Shown here piece by piece: positions 36,265 to 43,889 of a DNA stretch of 45,745 bases. A program made the translations under genes and the position numbers. A model generated the notes under the pieces. The model was given only the letters and a program-made list of their open reading frames with translations, was not told where the DNA came from and did not search any database. The stretch is from Verrucomicrobiales bacterium. GTDB taxonomy: Bacteria > Verrucomicrobiota > Verrucomicrobiia > Verrucomicrobiales > DEV007. Position 1 is the first letter of the stretch; the number at the start of each line of letters is the position of its first letter. Location: the NCBI GenBank assembly GCA_024638765.1, contig JAHEJT010000022.1, positions 1 through 45,745 of the forward strand. The letters run 5' to 3'.

Positions 36265-36590
36265 CGTTTCCTGTCGTCTGAATTCTCCAGCCGTAGAGAC
36301 GCGACAACAGGAAATACGGGAACATCGGCGAGTTCCCTCCCTGCCATTTATCCGGTGGCGCGCCCGATAGCTGAACTGACCTTGGATTTCCCGGAATAAC
36401 GCGGGATTTCACGAAGGAGCGCGCAATATAGTGGAATTAAAAGGCGACGCAAGACTAATTTTGGCGATTTAAAACGCCCTCGAATTCCCGCGCAATCCCC
36501 CGGAAAACCGTGGCAAATCCACTGCCAGCGGCTCTCATAATTTCAAGAGGGGCAACCATTCCCATAGGAGCGGCGCCGCCGCGGACGGTC
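36265..36590. other. Upstream region of the ribosomal run
   Basis: This 326-base region without a gene separates rpsL from the tRNA gene. It holds the rpsL promoter (listed separately) and an untranslated leader of roughly 150 bases. No RNA switch or protein-binding leader could be identified by eye. Confidence 0.7.
36425..36452 (-). promoter_or_regulatory. Sigma-70-type promoter of the ribosomal operon
   Basis: On the minus strand TTGCGT (36447-36452) and TATATT (36425-36430) are spaced by 16 bases. A GC-rich discriminator (GCGCGC) follows the -10 box, as in stringently controlled rRNA and ribosomal-protein promoters, and an A/T-rich stretch lies upstream of the -35. Predicted start near 36417. 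Confidence 0.65.
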
Positions 36591-36665
<75 letters not shown>

Positions 36666-37024
36666 CCTTCAGAGAAAAATCCCACCCCTCCAAACCGGAA
36701 AACCACTTTCCCAGACCGGAAATTCTCCGCGCCAGAAAATACTACCCCCCTCCCCCGAGTCAAGCGCGGGCCCGGGGGCCCGAGTTATCGGTTATCAGGT
36801 ATCAGTGTTCAGGTGTCAGGTATCAGGTATCGGTTATCAGTGATCCGGCAATTGGTCTCAAGTCTCAAGTCTCAGGCGTCAGGGTTCTCTTGTGTCGGCG
36901 CTCCCGACGCCGATGTCCTGATGAAAAACGGGAGGCGGGATGACACAGAAGGGGTTGTCAATTTCTGCCCTGAAACCTGAACACTGATACCTGAACACTG
37001 ACCCCTGAAACCTCCCGCATCCAG
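36666..37024. repeat. Gap with several heptamer-type tandem repeats
   Basis: No gene is seen between the tRNA and fabD. Degenerate TATCAGG/TATCGGT units run from about 36785 to 36842, TCTCAAG units from about 36855 to 36881, and CCTGAAA/CACTGATACCTGAA units from about 36970 to 37012. All have a period near 7 bases. Confidence 0.75.
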
Positions 37025-37960
37025 TCACCCAAGGACAGCCCCAATCCCCTCCAAATCCGCCGCCTGCACCACTTCCACCCCTTTCTCGATTCGCCGCATC
37101 AGCCCGGCCAGCACTTTGCCCGGGCCCAGTTCCACGAATCGGTCGTGCCCATCATCCACCAGCAGCCGCATCGACTCCGACCACCGCACGGATCCGGTCA
37201 CCTGGCGCTCCAGCGTGTCTTTGATCTCTTCCACCGCCGAAACCGCCCGCGCGTCGACATTGCAGATCACCGGGATCTCCGGCGCCCGCATCCCGGTCTT
37301 CGCCAGCTCGGCCGCGAGCTTGTCCTGCGCCGGCTGCATCAGCCTGGAATGATACGCGCCCGCCACCGTCAATTCCTTGGCCAGCTTGATCCCATGGTCG
37401 CGGGCCTCCGCCACCGCCCGCGCGATCCCCTCTTTCGATCCCGAGAGCACCACCTGCCCGGGGGCGTTGAGATTCGCCACGTCGACACCCGCCGCTTCGG
37501 CCAGGGCACGCACTTGCTCTTCCGTCCCCCCCATCATGGCAGCCATCGATCCCTCCACCGCGTCGGTCTGCTCCTCCATGAATGTCCCCCGCTTGAACAC
37601 CAGATCGAGGCCCGTCTCGTAATCAAAAGTCCCGGCACAGGCGTGCGCGGTGAATTCACCCAGCGACAACCCCGCCGCCGCCCCGATCACCAGATCCGGC
37701 GATTGTTCCCGCAGCGCCCGCAAACAGGCCAACCCATGCACATACAACGCCGGCTGACAGCGCGAGGTGCGCGTCAGTTCCTCGAGGGGTCCTTCGAACA
37801 TCACCCGGGTCAAAGGAAAGCCCAGCACCTCATCGGCGCGATCGAACATTCCGCGCACTCCGGCGACATCCGCCTCGTAAAGATCTTTCCCCATTCCGAT
37901 CGCCTGGGCCCCTTGCCCGGCAAAGAGGGCCACCAGCCCCGCCCCACTCTCGCTGTTCAT
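37025..37960 (-). CDS. fabD: Malonyl-CoA:ACP transacylase
   Basis: Loads malonyl groups onto acyl carrier protein for fatty-acid synthesis; cytosolic. The 311-residue protein has FAGQGAQAIGMGKDLYE (13-29), the nucleophile elbow GLSLGEF with S99, the conserved R in FKRGTFMEEQ (about 123-124), and catalytic H204 in GAYHSRLM. It lies 11 bases downstream of the glycerate kinase gene and is probably cotranscribed with it; other fab genes are not adjacent in this window. Confidence 0.96.
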   Translation of the reverse strand: MNSESGAGLVALFAGQGAQAIGMGKDLYEADVAGVRGMFDRADEVLGFPLTRVMFEGPLEELTRTSRCQPALYVHGLACLRALREQSPDLVIGAAAGLSLGEFTAHACAGTFDYETGLDLVFKRGTFMEEQTDAVEGSMAAMMGGTEEQVRALAEAAGVDVANLNAPGQVVLSGSKEGIARAVAEARDHGIKLAKELTVAGAYHSRLMQPAQDKLAAELAKTGMRAPEIPVICNVDARAVSAVEEIKDTLERQVTGSVRWSESMRLLVDDGHDRFVELGPGKVLAGLMRRIEKGVEVVQAADLEGIGAVLG

Positions 37961-37971
37961 GAGCGGATTTT

Positions 37972-39132
37972 CTACACGACCCCATCCGCCCGGAGAATCT
38001 TTTTCAGATCTTCCGCCGACTTTTTTACGGTTTCAAAGAGAAGCTCTTCTCCCCGTGCCACGCATTCCGCCACGTCCAAATCGGCAAAGCCATCCCGGAT
38101 CGATGCCAGCAGCGTAAACCGGGGCCGTAATCTTCCGCGATCCGCGTCTTCCACCATGCCCCCGAAAGCGGCCACCGGTATTCCCGCCTCCGCCGCCAGT
38201 CGCGCCACCCCGGCCGGCGCTTTCCCCTCCAGCGTCTGGGCATCGATCTTTCCTTCTCCGGTAATGACGAGATCGGCAGTTTCGATTTCCGCGCGCAGGC
38301 CGAGAGCATCCGCCACCAGGTCAAACCCCGGCGCCAGTTCCGCCCCGCAGAAAGACAGCAAGCCGAAACCCAAACCACCTGCCGCTCCCGCTCCAGGGAC
38401 TTCCGAGAAATCTTCGTCTTTGCCCCGCCAAGCGCCCACCACGATTGCCAGCTGGCGCAGCCGCGCCTCCAGGAACTCGAGGTCCTTCGGCTTGACGCCC
38501 TTCTGGGGACCGTAAATTCGAGTCGCACCATTGTCGCCGAGCAATGGATTCTTCACGTCACAGGCGACCATGGTCTCGCCGAAGTCAGGAACATCCGGCG
38601 ACTCGATGGATGCGATCTTCTCCAATCCCACCGGCATCCCGCGCAGGGGCACGCGTTTCTCGTCGAAGAAGCGGTATCCCAATGCTTCCGCCATGCCGGA
38701 TCCCCCATCGTTGGTGGCGCTGCCTCCGATCCCGATGAGGATGCGTTGCACGCCGCGGCTTTGCGCGTCCAGGATCATCTCCCCCGTCCCGAAGGTGGAG
38801 GCGCACATCGGATCGCGTTCGTTTTCCGCGAGCCGCCACAATCCCGAGGCCTCGCTCATTTCCATGACGGCGGTTTCGATTCCGTCTTCGTGCACCAGGG
38901 CGTATCCCGCAGTGACGGCACGGCCCATCGGATCGTGCACCGCAGCCTCCACCCATTCGCCATCGAGGGCCTGGCACACCGCCCGGGCGGTTCCTTCGCC
39001 CCCGTCCGCGACCGGAAGCTGCACTACTTTCGCTTCCGGAAAGACCGATTCCAGGCCACGCGCAATGGCGGCACAGGCCTGGCTCGCGGTCATGGACCCT
39101 TTGAATTTATCGGCGGCAACCAGGATGCGCAT
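37972..39132 (-). CDS. Glycerate kinase (GarK/GlxK family)
   Basis: Phosphorylates D-glycerate, most likely to 2-phosphoglycerate as in the GarK/GlxK family. The start at 39132 gives MRILVAADKFKGSMTASQACAAIARGL and 386 residues. Family hallmarks are VQLPVADGGEGTARAV, VHDPMGRAVTAGYA, RILIGIGGSATNDGGSGMAEALGY, VACDVKNPLLGDNGATRIYGPQKGV, GAGAAGGLGFGLL and DLVITGEGKIDAQTLEGKAPAGVA. A 12-codon in-frame upstream extension was rejected in favour of this start. It precedes fabD by 11 bases. Confidence 0.95.
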   Translation of the reverse strand: MRILVAADKFKGSMTASQACAAIARGLESVFPEAKVVQLPVADGGEGTARAVCQALDGEWVEAAVHDPMGRAVTAGYALVHEDGIETAVMEMSEASGLWRLAENERDPMCASTFGTGEMILDAQSRGVQRILIGIGGSATNDGGSGMAEALGYRFFDEKRVPLRGMPVGLEKIASIESPDVPDFGETMVACDVKNPLLGDNGATRIYGPQKGVKPKDLEFLEARLRQLAIVVGAWRGKDEDFSEVPGAGAAGGLGFGLLSFCGAELAPGFDLVADALGLRAEIETADLVITGEGKIDAQTLEGKAPAGVARLAAEAGIPVAAFGGMVEDADRGRLRPRFTLLASIRDGFADLDVAECVARGEELLFETVKKSAEDLKKILRADGVV

Positions 39133-39177
39133 CGCGCGTACAGTAGCACATTGAATCGCACTCCCCAAGTCAGGTAG

Positions 39178-39244
39178 GGCGACGCGTCCCGCGGAGCCGT
39201 CCGAACGAATTCCCCATCATCGCGGCTCCGCGGGACGCGTCGCC
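39178..39244. repeat. Perfect 22-bp inverted repeat
   Basis: The arm at 39178-39199 (GGCGACGCGTCCCGCGGAGC plus CG) is the exact reverse complement of 39223-39244, with a 23-base loop. It is an unusually stable intergenic palindrome upstream of the glycerate kinase gene and at the left edge of the tRNA-Ser locus. No T-run follows either arm. Confidence 0.95.
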
Positions 39245-39345
39245 TTGCCAATACTTACCAAGCCCGGAGCCAAATCAGGGTCCAGCGTCACGCTGGCGGA
39301 GAGGGTGAGATTCGAACTCACGAGACCTTTCGGCCTGCCGGTTTT

Positions 39346-39415
39346 TCGCGTGCAGGCCCTCGTCCCGAGGGCCAAACGCGACCACGTTTTCGCGCCTCCG
39401 GCGCGATGCACGTGG
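39346..39415 (-). repeat. 70-nt double-hairpin element, copy 1
   Basis: Plus-strand hairpin A has outer arms TCGCGT/ACGCGA and inner arms GGCCCTCG/CGAGGGCC. Hairpin B has outer arms CCACGT/ACGTGG and inner arms CGCGCC/GGCGCG. It is flanked by GGTTTT and CAAGACC, the two sides of the tRNA-Ser anticodon loop. Confidence 0.9.
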
Positions 39416-39493
39416 CAAGACCTATGTGACCGATCTAAAGATGGCGGAGAGGGTGAGATTCGAACTCACGAGACCTTTCGGCCTGCCGGTTTT

Positions 39494-39563
39494 TCGCGTG
39501 CAGGCCCTCGTCCCGAGGGCCAAACGCGACCACGTTTTCGCGCCTCCGGCGCGATGCACGTGG
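39494..39563 (-). repeat. 70-nt double-hairpin element, copy 2
   Basis: Identical to copy 1 and displaced by 148 bp as part of the second tandem unit. Confidence 0.9.
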
Positions 39564-39589
39564 CAAGACCTATGTGACCGATCTAAAGA

Positions 39590-39677
39590 TGGCGGAGAGG
39601 GTGAGATTCGAACTCACGAGACCTTTCGGCCTGCCGGTTTTCAAGACCGGTGCATTCAACCACTCTGCCACCTCTCC
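39590..39677 (-). tRNA. tRNA-Ser (UGA), intact
   Basis: The minus strand starts GGAGAGGTGGCAGAGTGGTT and has the anticodon stem ACCGGTC/AACCGG with loop CTTGAAA (anticodon TGA). A class-II variable arm GCAGGCCGAAAGGTCTCGT, T-arm GTGAG-TTCGAAT-CTCAC, acceptor GGAGAGG/CCTCTCC, discriminator G and encoded CCA follow; 88 nt. This is the only complete serine tRNA seen and lies among interrupted copies of itself. Confidence 0.97.
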
Positions 39678-39738
39678 AATAAACTTCGTGCGCTGGCGAA
39701 GAATCGCTCAGTCACACGTCCGCTTCAAGAATTTCCCG

Positions 39739-39847
39739 TCGTCGGAACCTCTCGACTCGCCGGTTTTTCGCGTGATGGCCCTCGTCCCGAGGGCCAAACG
39801 CGACCACGTTTTCCCGGCTGCGCCGGGATGCACGTGACCACCTCTCC
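39739..39847 (-). pseudogene. Decayed tRNA-Ser relic with element copy 3
   Basis: On the minus strand this reads GGAGAGGTG (the tRNA 5' end, 39839-39847), then a 71-nt version of the double hairpin (39768-39838). AAAACCGG and a diverged 3' half whose sequence (CGAGTCGAGAGGTTCCG) still resembles CAGGCCGAAAGGTCTCG follow. Hairpin B here has inner arms CCCGGC/GCCGGG instead of CGCGCC/GGCGCG, a paired change that keeps the stem. Most of the tRNA 5' half is missing. It lies 3 bases beyond the stop codon of the GIY-YIG gene. Confidence 0.75.
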
Positions 39848-39850
39848 TTT

Positions 39851-40087
39851 TCAAAGCTGACGCTTTAGCCAGCGTCGTCCGTACCCAGATTTCAGATAAC
39901 GTTCTCTTTTTTCAGCAGTAGCTCGATCCGGATGTTCTTCGAGCAATACTCGGCGCCACGGCCGCTGACCCTTCGTCGAACGAACTCGCCCAGCATTATG
40001 GGAATCTAGACGGTCATTGGGATTTGCGCTACTCCCAATATAGAGTCCGCCCATCTTTTCGCTCTCAAGCACGTAGACCCAATACAT
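39851..40087 (-). CDS. Small GIY-YIG family endonuclease
   Basis: Stand-alone GIY-YIG nuclease domain of 78 residues, of the UPF0213-like size class. The GIY-YIG signature appears as YVLES (5-9) and GLYIGSS (14-20). A conserved arginine (NDRLDSHNAG, about 24-33), STKGQRPW, and the metal-binding glutamate region ATAEKRERYLKSGYGRRWLK (about 56-75) follow. No extra DNA-binding domain is present. The gene is flanked by interrupted tRNA-Ser copies: its ATG is 13 bases from the AAAACC edge of one interrupted anticodon loop, and its stop is 3 bases from the 5' end of another. No clear Shine-Dalgarno sequence. A homing- or mobility-type role is inferred from this placement; similar small nucleases elsewhere have unclear functions. 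Confidence 0.88.
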   Translation of the reverse strand: MYWVYVLESEKMGGLYIGSSANPNDRLDSHNAGRVRSTKGQRPWRRVLLEEHPDRATAEKRERYLKSGYGRRWLKRQL

Positions 40088-40106
40088 ACTTCAACGGTAA
40101 GGTTTT

Positions 40107-40176
40107 TCGCGTGATGGCCCTCGTCCCGAGGGCCAAACGCGACCACGTTTTCGCGCCTCCGGCGGGATGCACGTGG
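40107..40176 (-). repeat. 70-nt double-hairpin element, copy 4
   Basis: Differs from copies 1 and 2 by TGATG for TGCAG in hairpin A and GGCGGG for GGCGCG in hairpin B. It is bounded by GGTTTT and CAAGACCGG exactly as expected for an interruption between anticodon bases 35 and 36. Confidence 0.9.
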
Positions 40177-40203
40177 CAAGACCGGTGCATTCAACCACTC
40201 TGC

Positions 40204-40242
40204 GCAGCCGCGTTTTCCCGCCTCCGGCGGGATGCACGCGAC
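40204..40242 (-). repeat. 39-nt single-hairpin insertion in the tRNA-Ser acceptor/D-arm junction
   Basis: The plus strand has outer arms CGCGT/ACGCG and inner arms CCCGCC/GGCGGG with the same TTT and ATGC internal-loop sides as hairpin B of the 70-nt element. It separates CACTCTGC from CACCTCTCC, which are contiguous in the intact tRNA-Ser. Confidence 0.85.
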
Positions 40243-40336
40243 CACCTCTCCCTTTGTGATCTTAGATTTTCGATTTCCGATTTGGGATCTCAAGCATATA
40301 CACCAAACCATTGCTCAAATCAGCCGGTTTTTGGCA

Positions 40337-41797
40337 TTATTCCAACCCTCTCTTCCGGACTTCTGCTGACGCGTCTCCTCGCTTCTCGGCGGCCCGGTCG
40401 GCTGCAATCCATTCGGCGATATTTCTGCCAATGAGGTCGTTGATTTCTTCGTCGAAATGGAATTTGAGATAAACCTCTTTCAAGGGGATCTCGCGGCCTT
40501 TGTAATGCTCATTAATGACATCGAGCACGGCGATGTAATCGTAGCCATTGGCATCCAGGTAATCGCGCAACGTCTGGCAGGGATCGATGCCCTCTTCGTT
40601 GAACCTGGCAATGTCACGACGTGTCGGGAAAATACCGATCAACGGCTTGGCTCCGGACATTTTCACCTCCTCGACAAACCGGGTCAGGAGCTCGCATACA
40701 GTCCGAAGAGGGTAGCTGTCCTTCGTATAAGAATGGTCGATCCACATTTCTCTTAACGTCTTGTTCACGGAAAATAGATCGAGGATGTTCTCTTTAATCC
40801 GCTCCTGATTCCAGAGGTAGCGAAGGACCCGGACTGAGGGCAGAACCGCCGACGAGAGCCGATCGAGGCTGTAATAATAATCCTTCGCGGCCATGTCGCT
40901 GAGGATAGTGCGGGAATTCTCCAGCAGCCGCTCGTAACTCTCCTTGTCCGGCAACAGCGGAGGCACAATCTCCAATTCTCCGGAGTCATCCAGGCGGCTG
41001 AATGGTTTGGCAAAGGGAAACCCGGTGACACCACCCTTGATAAAGGGGCGGTAGACGTTCAGCGTCCGGCGGATGTTTTCTGTCATATAACCGACGATCA
41101 CATAGTCGGTTTGGAATTGGGATTTCAGCTTCTGGTAGCGCACAAAGCTCTGGGTAAGTCCGTATCCGGGCACGCCGCCATTGATCAGCTCCAAGTCCGG
41201 ATCGGCTTCCTGCGCCCGGGCCGGCCAGGCATGCGCATCCCGGACCTCACTTCCAAACGTGAAAGAGTCGCCAAGTGCAATGGCCCGGGTCTTTTCCGGG
41301 GGGGCGTGTTCCGTGTAGCGATGATTGGCGGGACCGCGGAATCCCTGGGCGTTGGAATGATAAAAGTCATGAAAGTCGCTGTTAGGACGAAGACTCCATC
41401 CCGTGTCCGCATCAAACCGATAGAAAGGCACTTCATCGTCGATAAAAGCGCGAATGGAGTTGTGGTTCATTTCCGAGAGACTCAAGGCGTTGGCGCTCAA
41501 GAAGGTCGCGTCTTTTGCGATCACCAGTCGCTCAACAAAGAAAAAGCAGAGCTCGAGTGCGGCGTAGAGAAGCATGGCAAGCACTCCCGCAAATACGAGT
41601 TGGATGGGTTTACTTCGGGCGATCCTGACAATAGAGAGCGCCAAGGACAGCACGAGCCACACGACCAGCACTGCCGCCAGCAATCTCACGGGCCAACGCA
41701 AGGACATTGGGATCCAGTGGAAGGTCAAGGGGAGGGCTGCCAGGAAGCACACCTGCGTCAGCGGGGATATGAGAAGTGAGCGCACCGTCTTTCTCAT
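40337..41797 (-). CDS. Membrane-anchored SGNH/GDSL-like hydrolase-family protein
   Basis: Exact function unknown. The 486-residue protein has an N-terminal membrane region (about 15-95, three to four helices). A large soluble domain follows with SGNH-type blocks: IALGDSFTFGSE (173-184, candidate nucleophile S178), NGGVPGYG (206-213), YMTEN (237-241) and a C-terminal FHFDEEINDLIGRNIAEWI that may supply the histidine. Such proteins often modify or deacylate cell-surface polysaccharides or lipids, but no substrate can be assigned. It is a single minus-strand gene separated from the MFS genes by 245 bases, which include a CGCGAAAGA-type repeat at about 41982-42010. Confidence 0.75.
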   Translation of the reverse strand: MRKTVRSLLISPLTQVCFLAALPLTFHWIPMSLRWPVRLLAAVLVVWLVLSLALSIVRIARSKPIQLVFAGVLAMLLYAALELCFFFVERLVIAKDATFLSANALSLSEMNHNSIRAFIDDEVPFYRFDADTGWSLRPNSDFHDFYHSNAQGFRGPANHRYTEHAPPEKTRAIALGDSFTFGSEVRDAHAWPARAQEADPDLELINGGVPGYGLTQSFVRYQKLKSQFQTDYVIVGYMTENIRRTLNVYRPFIKGGVTGFPFAKPFSRLDDSGELEIVPPLLPDKESYERLLENSRTILSDMAAKDYYYSLDRLSSAVLPSVRVLRYLWNQERIKENILDLFSVNKTLREMWIDHSYTKDSYPLRTVCELLTRFVEEVKMSGAKPLIGIFPTRRDIARFNEEGIDPCQTLRDYLDANGYDYIAVLDVINEHYKGREIPLKEVYLKFHFDEEINDLIGRNIAEWIAADRAAEKRGDASAEVRKRGLE

Positions 41798-42042
41798 GCG
41801 CGTATAAAAGAATCGTAAAACTGTCGACGGAGTCAGTGACGATCGCCGGCTTCAAAAGGCTCGCTCAGCCGCATTTACTCTTCAAGGAATACTCCGCCGA
41901 GAGATTCCTGTGCGTTTTCCTGGCCGGGAAAGACAACCCGCAACTGAAGGATGGGCGCCCCAGTCTTTTCTCTTCTGAAATTTTCGCATCTTTCGCGTCT
42001 TTCGCGGTTCAAGAATTCCCGGACCACTCTTCCATGGACAGT

Positions 42043-43560
42043 TCAAAACCGCGGTTCCGCCCCTTCCGCATGCTCGTGCCCGTGCAGATCCACCGGCTTA
42101 TACCCGCCGCGGGTCTTGAAATACCCGAATAAAATCAGGTAACAGAGCAGCATGAACCCCGGCAATACCGCCACTTTCGCGAAGCTTCCTTTCTTGGCGG
42201 CTTTCTGCACCGCTTCGAGCTGGCCGGCTTCCTCCTCGTTCAACTGACCGAGCGCTTCCTGGTTCAGACTCGGCACCTCGCCGAAAATTGTCTGGCGCGG
42301 ATCACCGCTCACCTTCTGCAATAACGCGGGTGTCTGCGCGGAGAGCTGCTGGTCAATTTCCCGGTCCTGCAACACGCCCATGAACGGCGTCCCGATGATT
42401 CCCATCCCGAGCACGCCGACGGCCGAGACCCCGTTCAAGGTCAAGGCGCCACCCTTGGGAAACTGCTCGGATACCAGGCCAAGGGTCGTCGACCACAGAA
42501 ACGTCTTCCCGAACGCGTAAACCGTCGCCGCGACCACCACCACGAGGGCGACCGCCTTGGAGAGAAAGAGCAGGCCGATGATCGCGACCACCGCGCTGAG
42601 CACCAGCAGACCGATCGGGGAGAACTTGTGGACGATCGGCCCCGCGTAAAACCGCAGGACGGTCATGATCGTGGACACGTAAATAAAAACCCAAGTCGCG
42701 CCGGTCGCGGAGAGCTCGGCCCCCAGCAGGTCCGGCATCCAGGAATCCGTGCCCAACTCTGTCGTCGCCAGCGGCCCCATCGTCAGCAGGATCAGCAGGA
42801 ACATCCAGTTGCCCAGGCTGTGGGTGTAGAGGCCGGCCAGCACCGCGACCACCGCGGCCACGCCCACCGGCACCGCCCAATGCAGTTCCAGGCTTCGCAT
42901 CTGGGCGATCCCCATGACCATGAGCCAGCCGAGAATGAAGAAACCGACAGCGCCGACCTCGCGCAGCATGTCACGATAAGACACCCCCGCCGCCACCCGC
43001 TCCTGCACGGGGAATTTGCAGGGGAGCACCAGCAGCGTGTAAATCGCGACGGGAATAAAACACATCCCGTATTTCACCTGCCAGTCGAGACCGCCGAGCA
43101 GGATGGTGAACAACGCGCCCAGCGCCAGGCCCGCGGGCCAGCCGGCGTGCAGAATATTCAGCCACTTGGCTTTCTCCTCGCGGAAGGCGGTCGCCACGAC
43201 CGGGTTGATGAATGCTTCCACGGTGCCGTTGGCGATCGCCACCAGGAAAGTAGCCCAATAGAGGGTCTGATAACCGGTGGCAAAAATCGTGAGCAACAGC
43301 GACGCGATGTGACAGACGACCGCGAAGATGGCGGCGGTCTTGTACCCGATGGTGTCGATGATCAGGCTGAAGATGATGATGCTGATGGCAAAGGGCCAGA
43401 GACCGACCCCAAGGATGGTCCCTTTCTGCGCTTCGGACAGATCGAACTTCGTCGCCAGTTCGCCGATGACATTGGCGCGCACCCCAAAGATGAAGGAAGT
43501 CGCCACCAGCGCGACAAAGCAGGCCCAGAAAAGTTTCTTGCGTGCTCCTTCGTCGGTCAT
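42043..43560 (-). CDS. MFS transporter, paralogue 1
   Basis: Twelve-helix inner-membrane transporter of 505 residues; substrate not recognised. It shares with the neighbouring gene the long segments [87 protein letters not shown] and [37 protein letters not shown] polar insertion between the last two helices (about 395-460, with QQLSAQTPALLQKVSGD) is a lineage-specific loop. The C-terminus contains KTRGGYKPVDLHGHEHAEG. Confidence 0.88.
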   Translation of the reverse strand: MTDEGARKKLFWACFVALVATSFIFGVRANVIGELATKFDLSEAQKGTILGVGLWPFAISIIIFSLIIDTIGYKTAAIFAVVCHIASLLLTIFATGYQTLYWATFLVAIANGTVEAFINPVVATAFREEKAKWLNILHAGWPAGLALGALFTILLGGLDWQVKYGMCFIPVAIYTLLVLPCKFPVQERVAAGVSYRDMLREVGAVGFFILGWLMVMGIAQMRSLELHWAVPVGVAAVVAVLAGLYTHSLGNWMFLLILLTMGPLATTELGTDSWMPDLLGAELSATGATWVFIYVSTIMTVLRFYAGPIVHKFSPIGLLVLSAVVAIIGLLFLSKAVALVVVVAATVYAFGKTFLWSTTLGLVSEQFPKGGALTLNGVSAVGVLGMGIIGTPFMGVLQDREIDQQLSAQTPALLQKVSGDPRQTIFGEVPSLNQEALGQLNEEEAGQLEAVQKAAKKGSFAKVAVLPGFMLLCYLILFGYFKTRGGYKPVDLHGHEHAEGAEPRF

Positions 43561-43889
43561 GGCGGGAGTTTCAGATTTTCCCTTTCAAGTTTCAAGCATT
43601 CTCAATGTTCAAGCGTAAGTGCGAGCGGCCTGTCACGCCGAAGCCTTGGCAAAGGCGGATGAGCAAGCACTCCAGCGCCCGGGTACTCGCTCACGCTCGC
43701 ACCTACCGCTGACCGCCGATACGCTCGCCCCATGCTTTCTCTCTAAACCCCACCACCCCGAAATCCTTCCCGATCACGAACGGCCGTTTCACGAGATTTG
43801 ATAGAGGTAAACCGTCACTACATGAAGAGAAAAGGGGGCGGCCGCAACCACCCCCCTTCCAAGAATCATCGTGCCATGGGCGCAGTCGC
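43561..43889. repeat. Gap between MFS genes with a 13-bp inverted repeat
   Basis: No gene is seen. A TTTCAAG pair and related heptamers lie at about 43583-43614. GTAAGTGCGAGCG (43615-43627) pairs with CGCTCGCACCTAC (43694-43706) with one mismatch; the interval contains CCGAAGCCTTGGCAAAGGCGG. It looks like a dispersed intergenic element rather than a promoter. Confidence 0.6.

Larger units (their letters stand above)
39294..39589 (-). repeat. Two perfect 148-bp tandem units with tRNA-Ser 3' halves
   Basis: Units 39294-39441 and 39442-39589 appear identical base for base. Each holds, on the minus strand, TCTTTAGATCGGTCACATAG, GTCTTG, the 70-nt hairpin element, and then the 52-nt tRNA-Ser 3' half from anticodon base 36 to the encoded CCA. 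The intact tRNA (39590-39677) supplies the same 52 nt as a third copy. The 5' half is absent from both units, so they cannot give functional tRNA alone. Confidence 0.97.
40101..40251 (-). pseudogene. Interrupted tRNA-Ser 5' half with two insertions
   Basis: On the minus strand: GGAGAGGTG (40243-40251), a 39-nt single-hairpin insertion (40204-40242), then the tRNA segment GCAGAGTGGTTGAATGCACC plus GGTCTTG (40177-40203). The 70-nt double hairpin (40107-40176) and AAAACC (40101-40106) follow. The remaining 3' half is lost; instead a 13-base spacer leads to the GIY-YIG start codon. The tRNA segment between the insertions is identical to the intact tRNA-Ser. Confidence 0.85.

Noticed and set aside
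39294-39589. CRISPR-like array
   Set aside because: Only two units of 148 bp that are identical throughout; there are no unique spacers and the content is tRNA-derived.
39245-39860. Plus-strand ORFs translating as RVRFELTRPFGLPVF repeats
   Set aside because: They are antisense readings of the tRNA-Ser gene and its partial copies; no protein is supported.
39294-40251. Group I or archaeal-type intron in tRNA-Ser
   Set aside because: The 70-nt inserts show only two hairpins, no group I core or bulge-helix-bulge motif, and no copy has both tRNA halves flanking the insert intact, so splicing to a tRNA is not supported.
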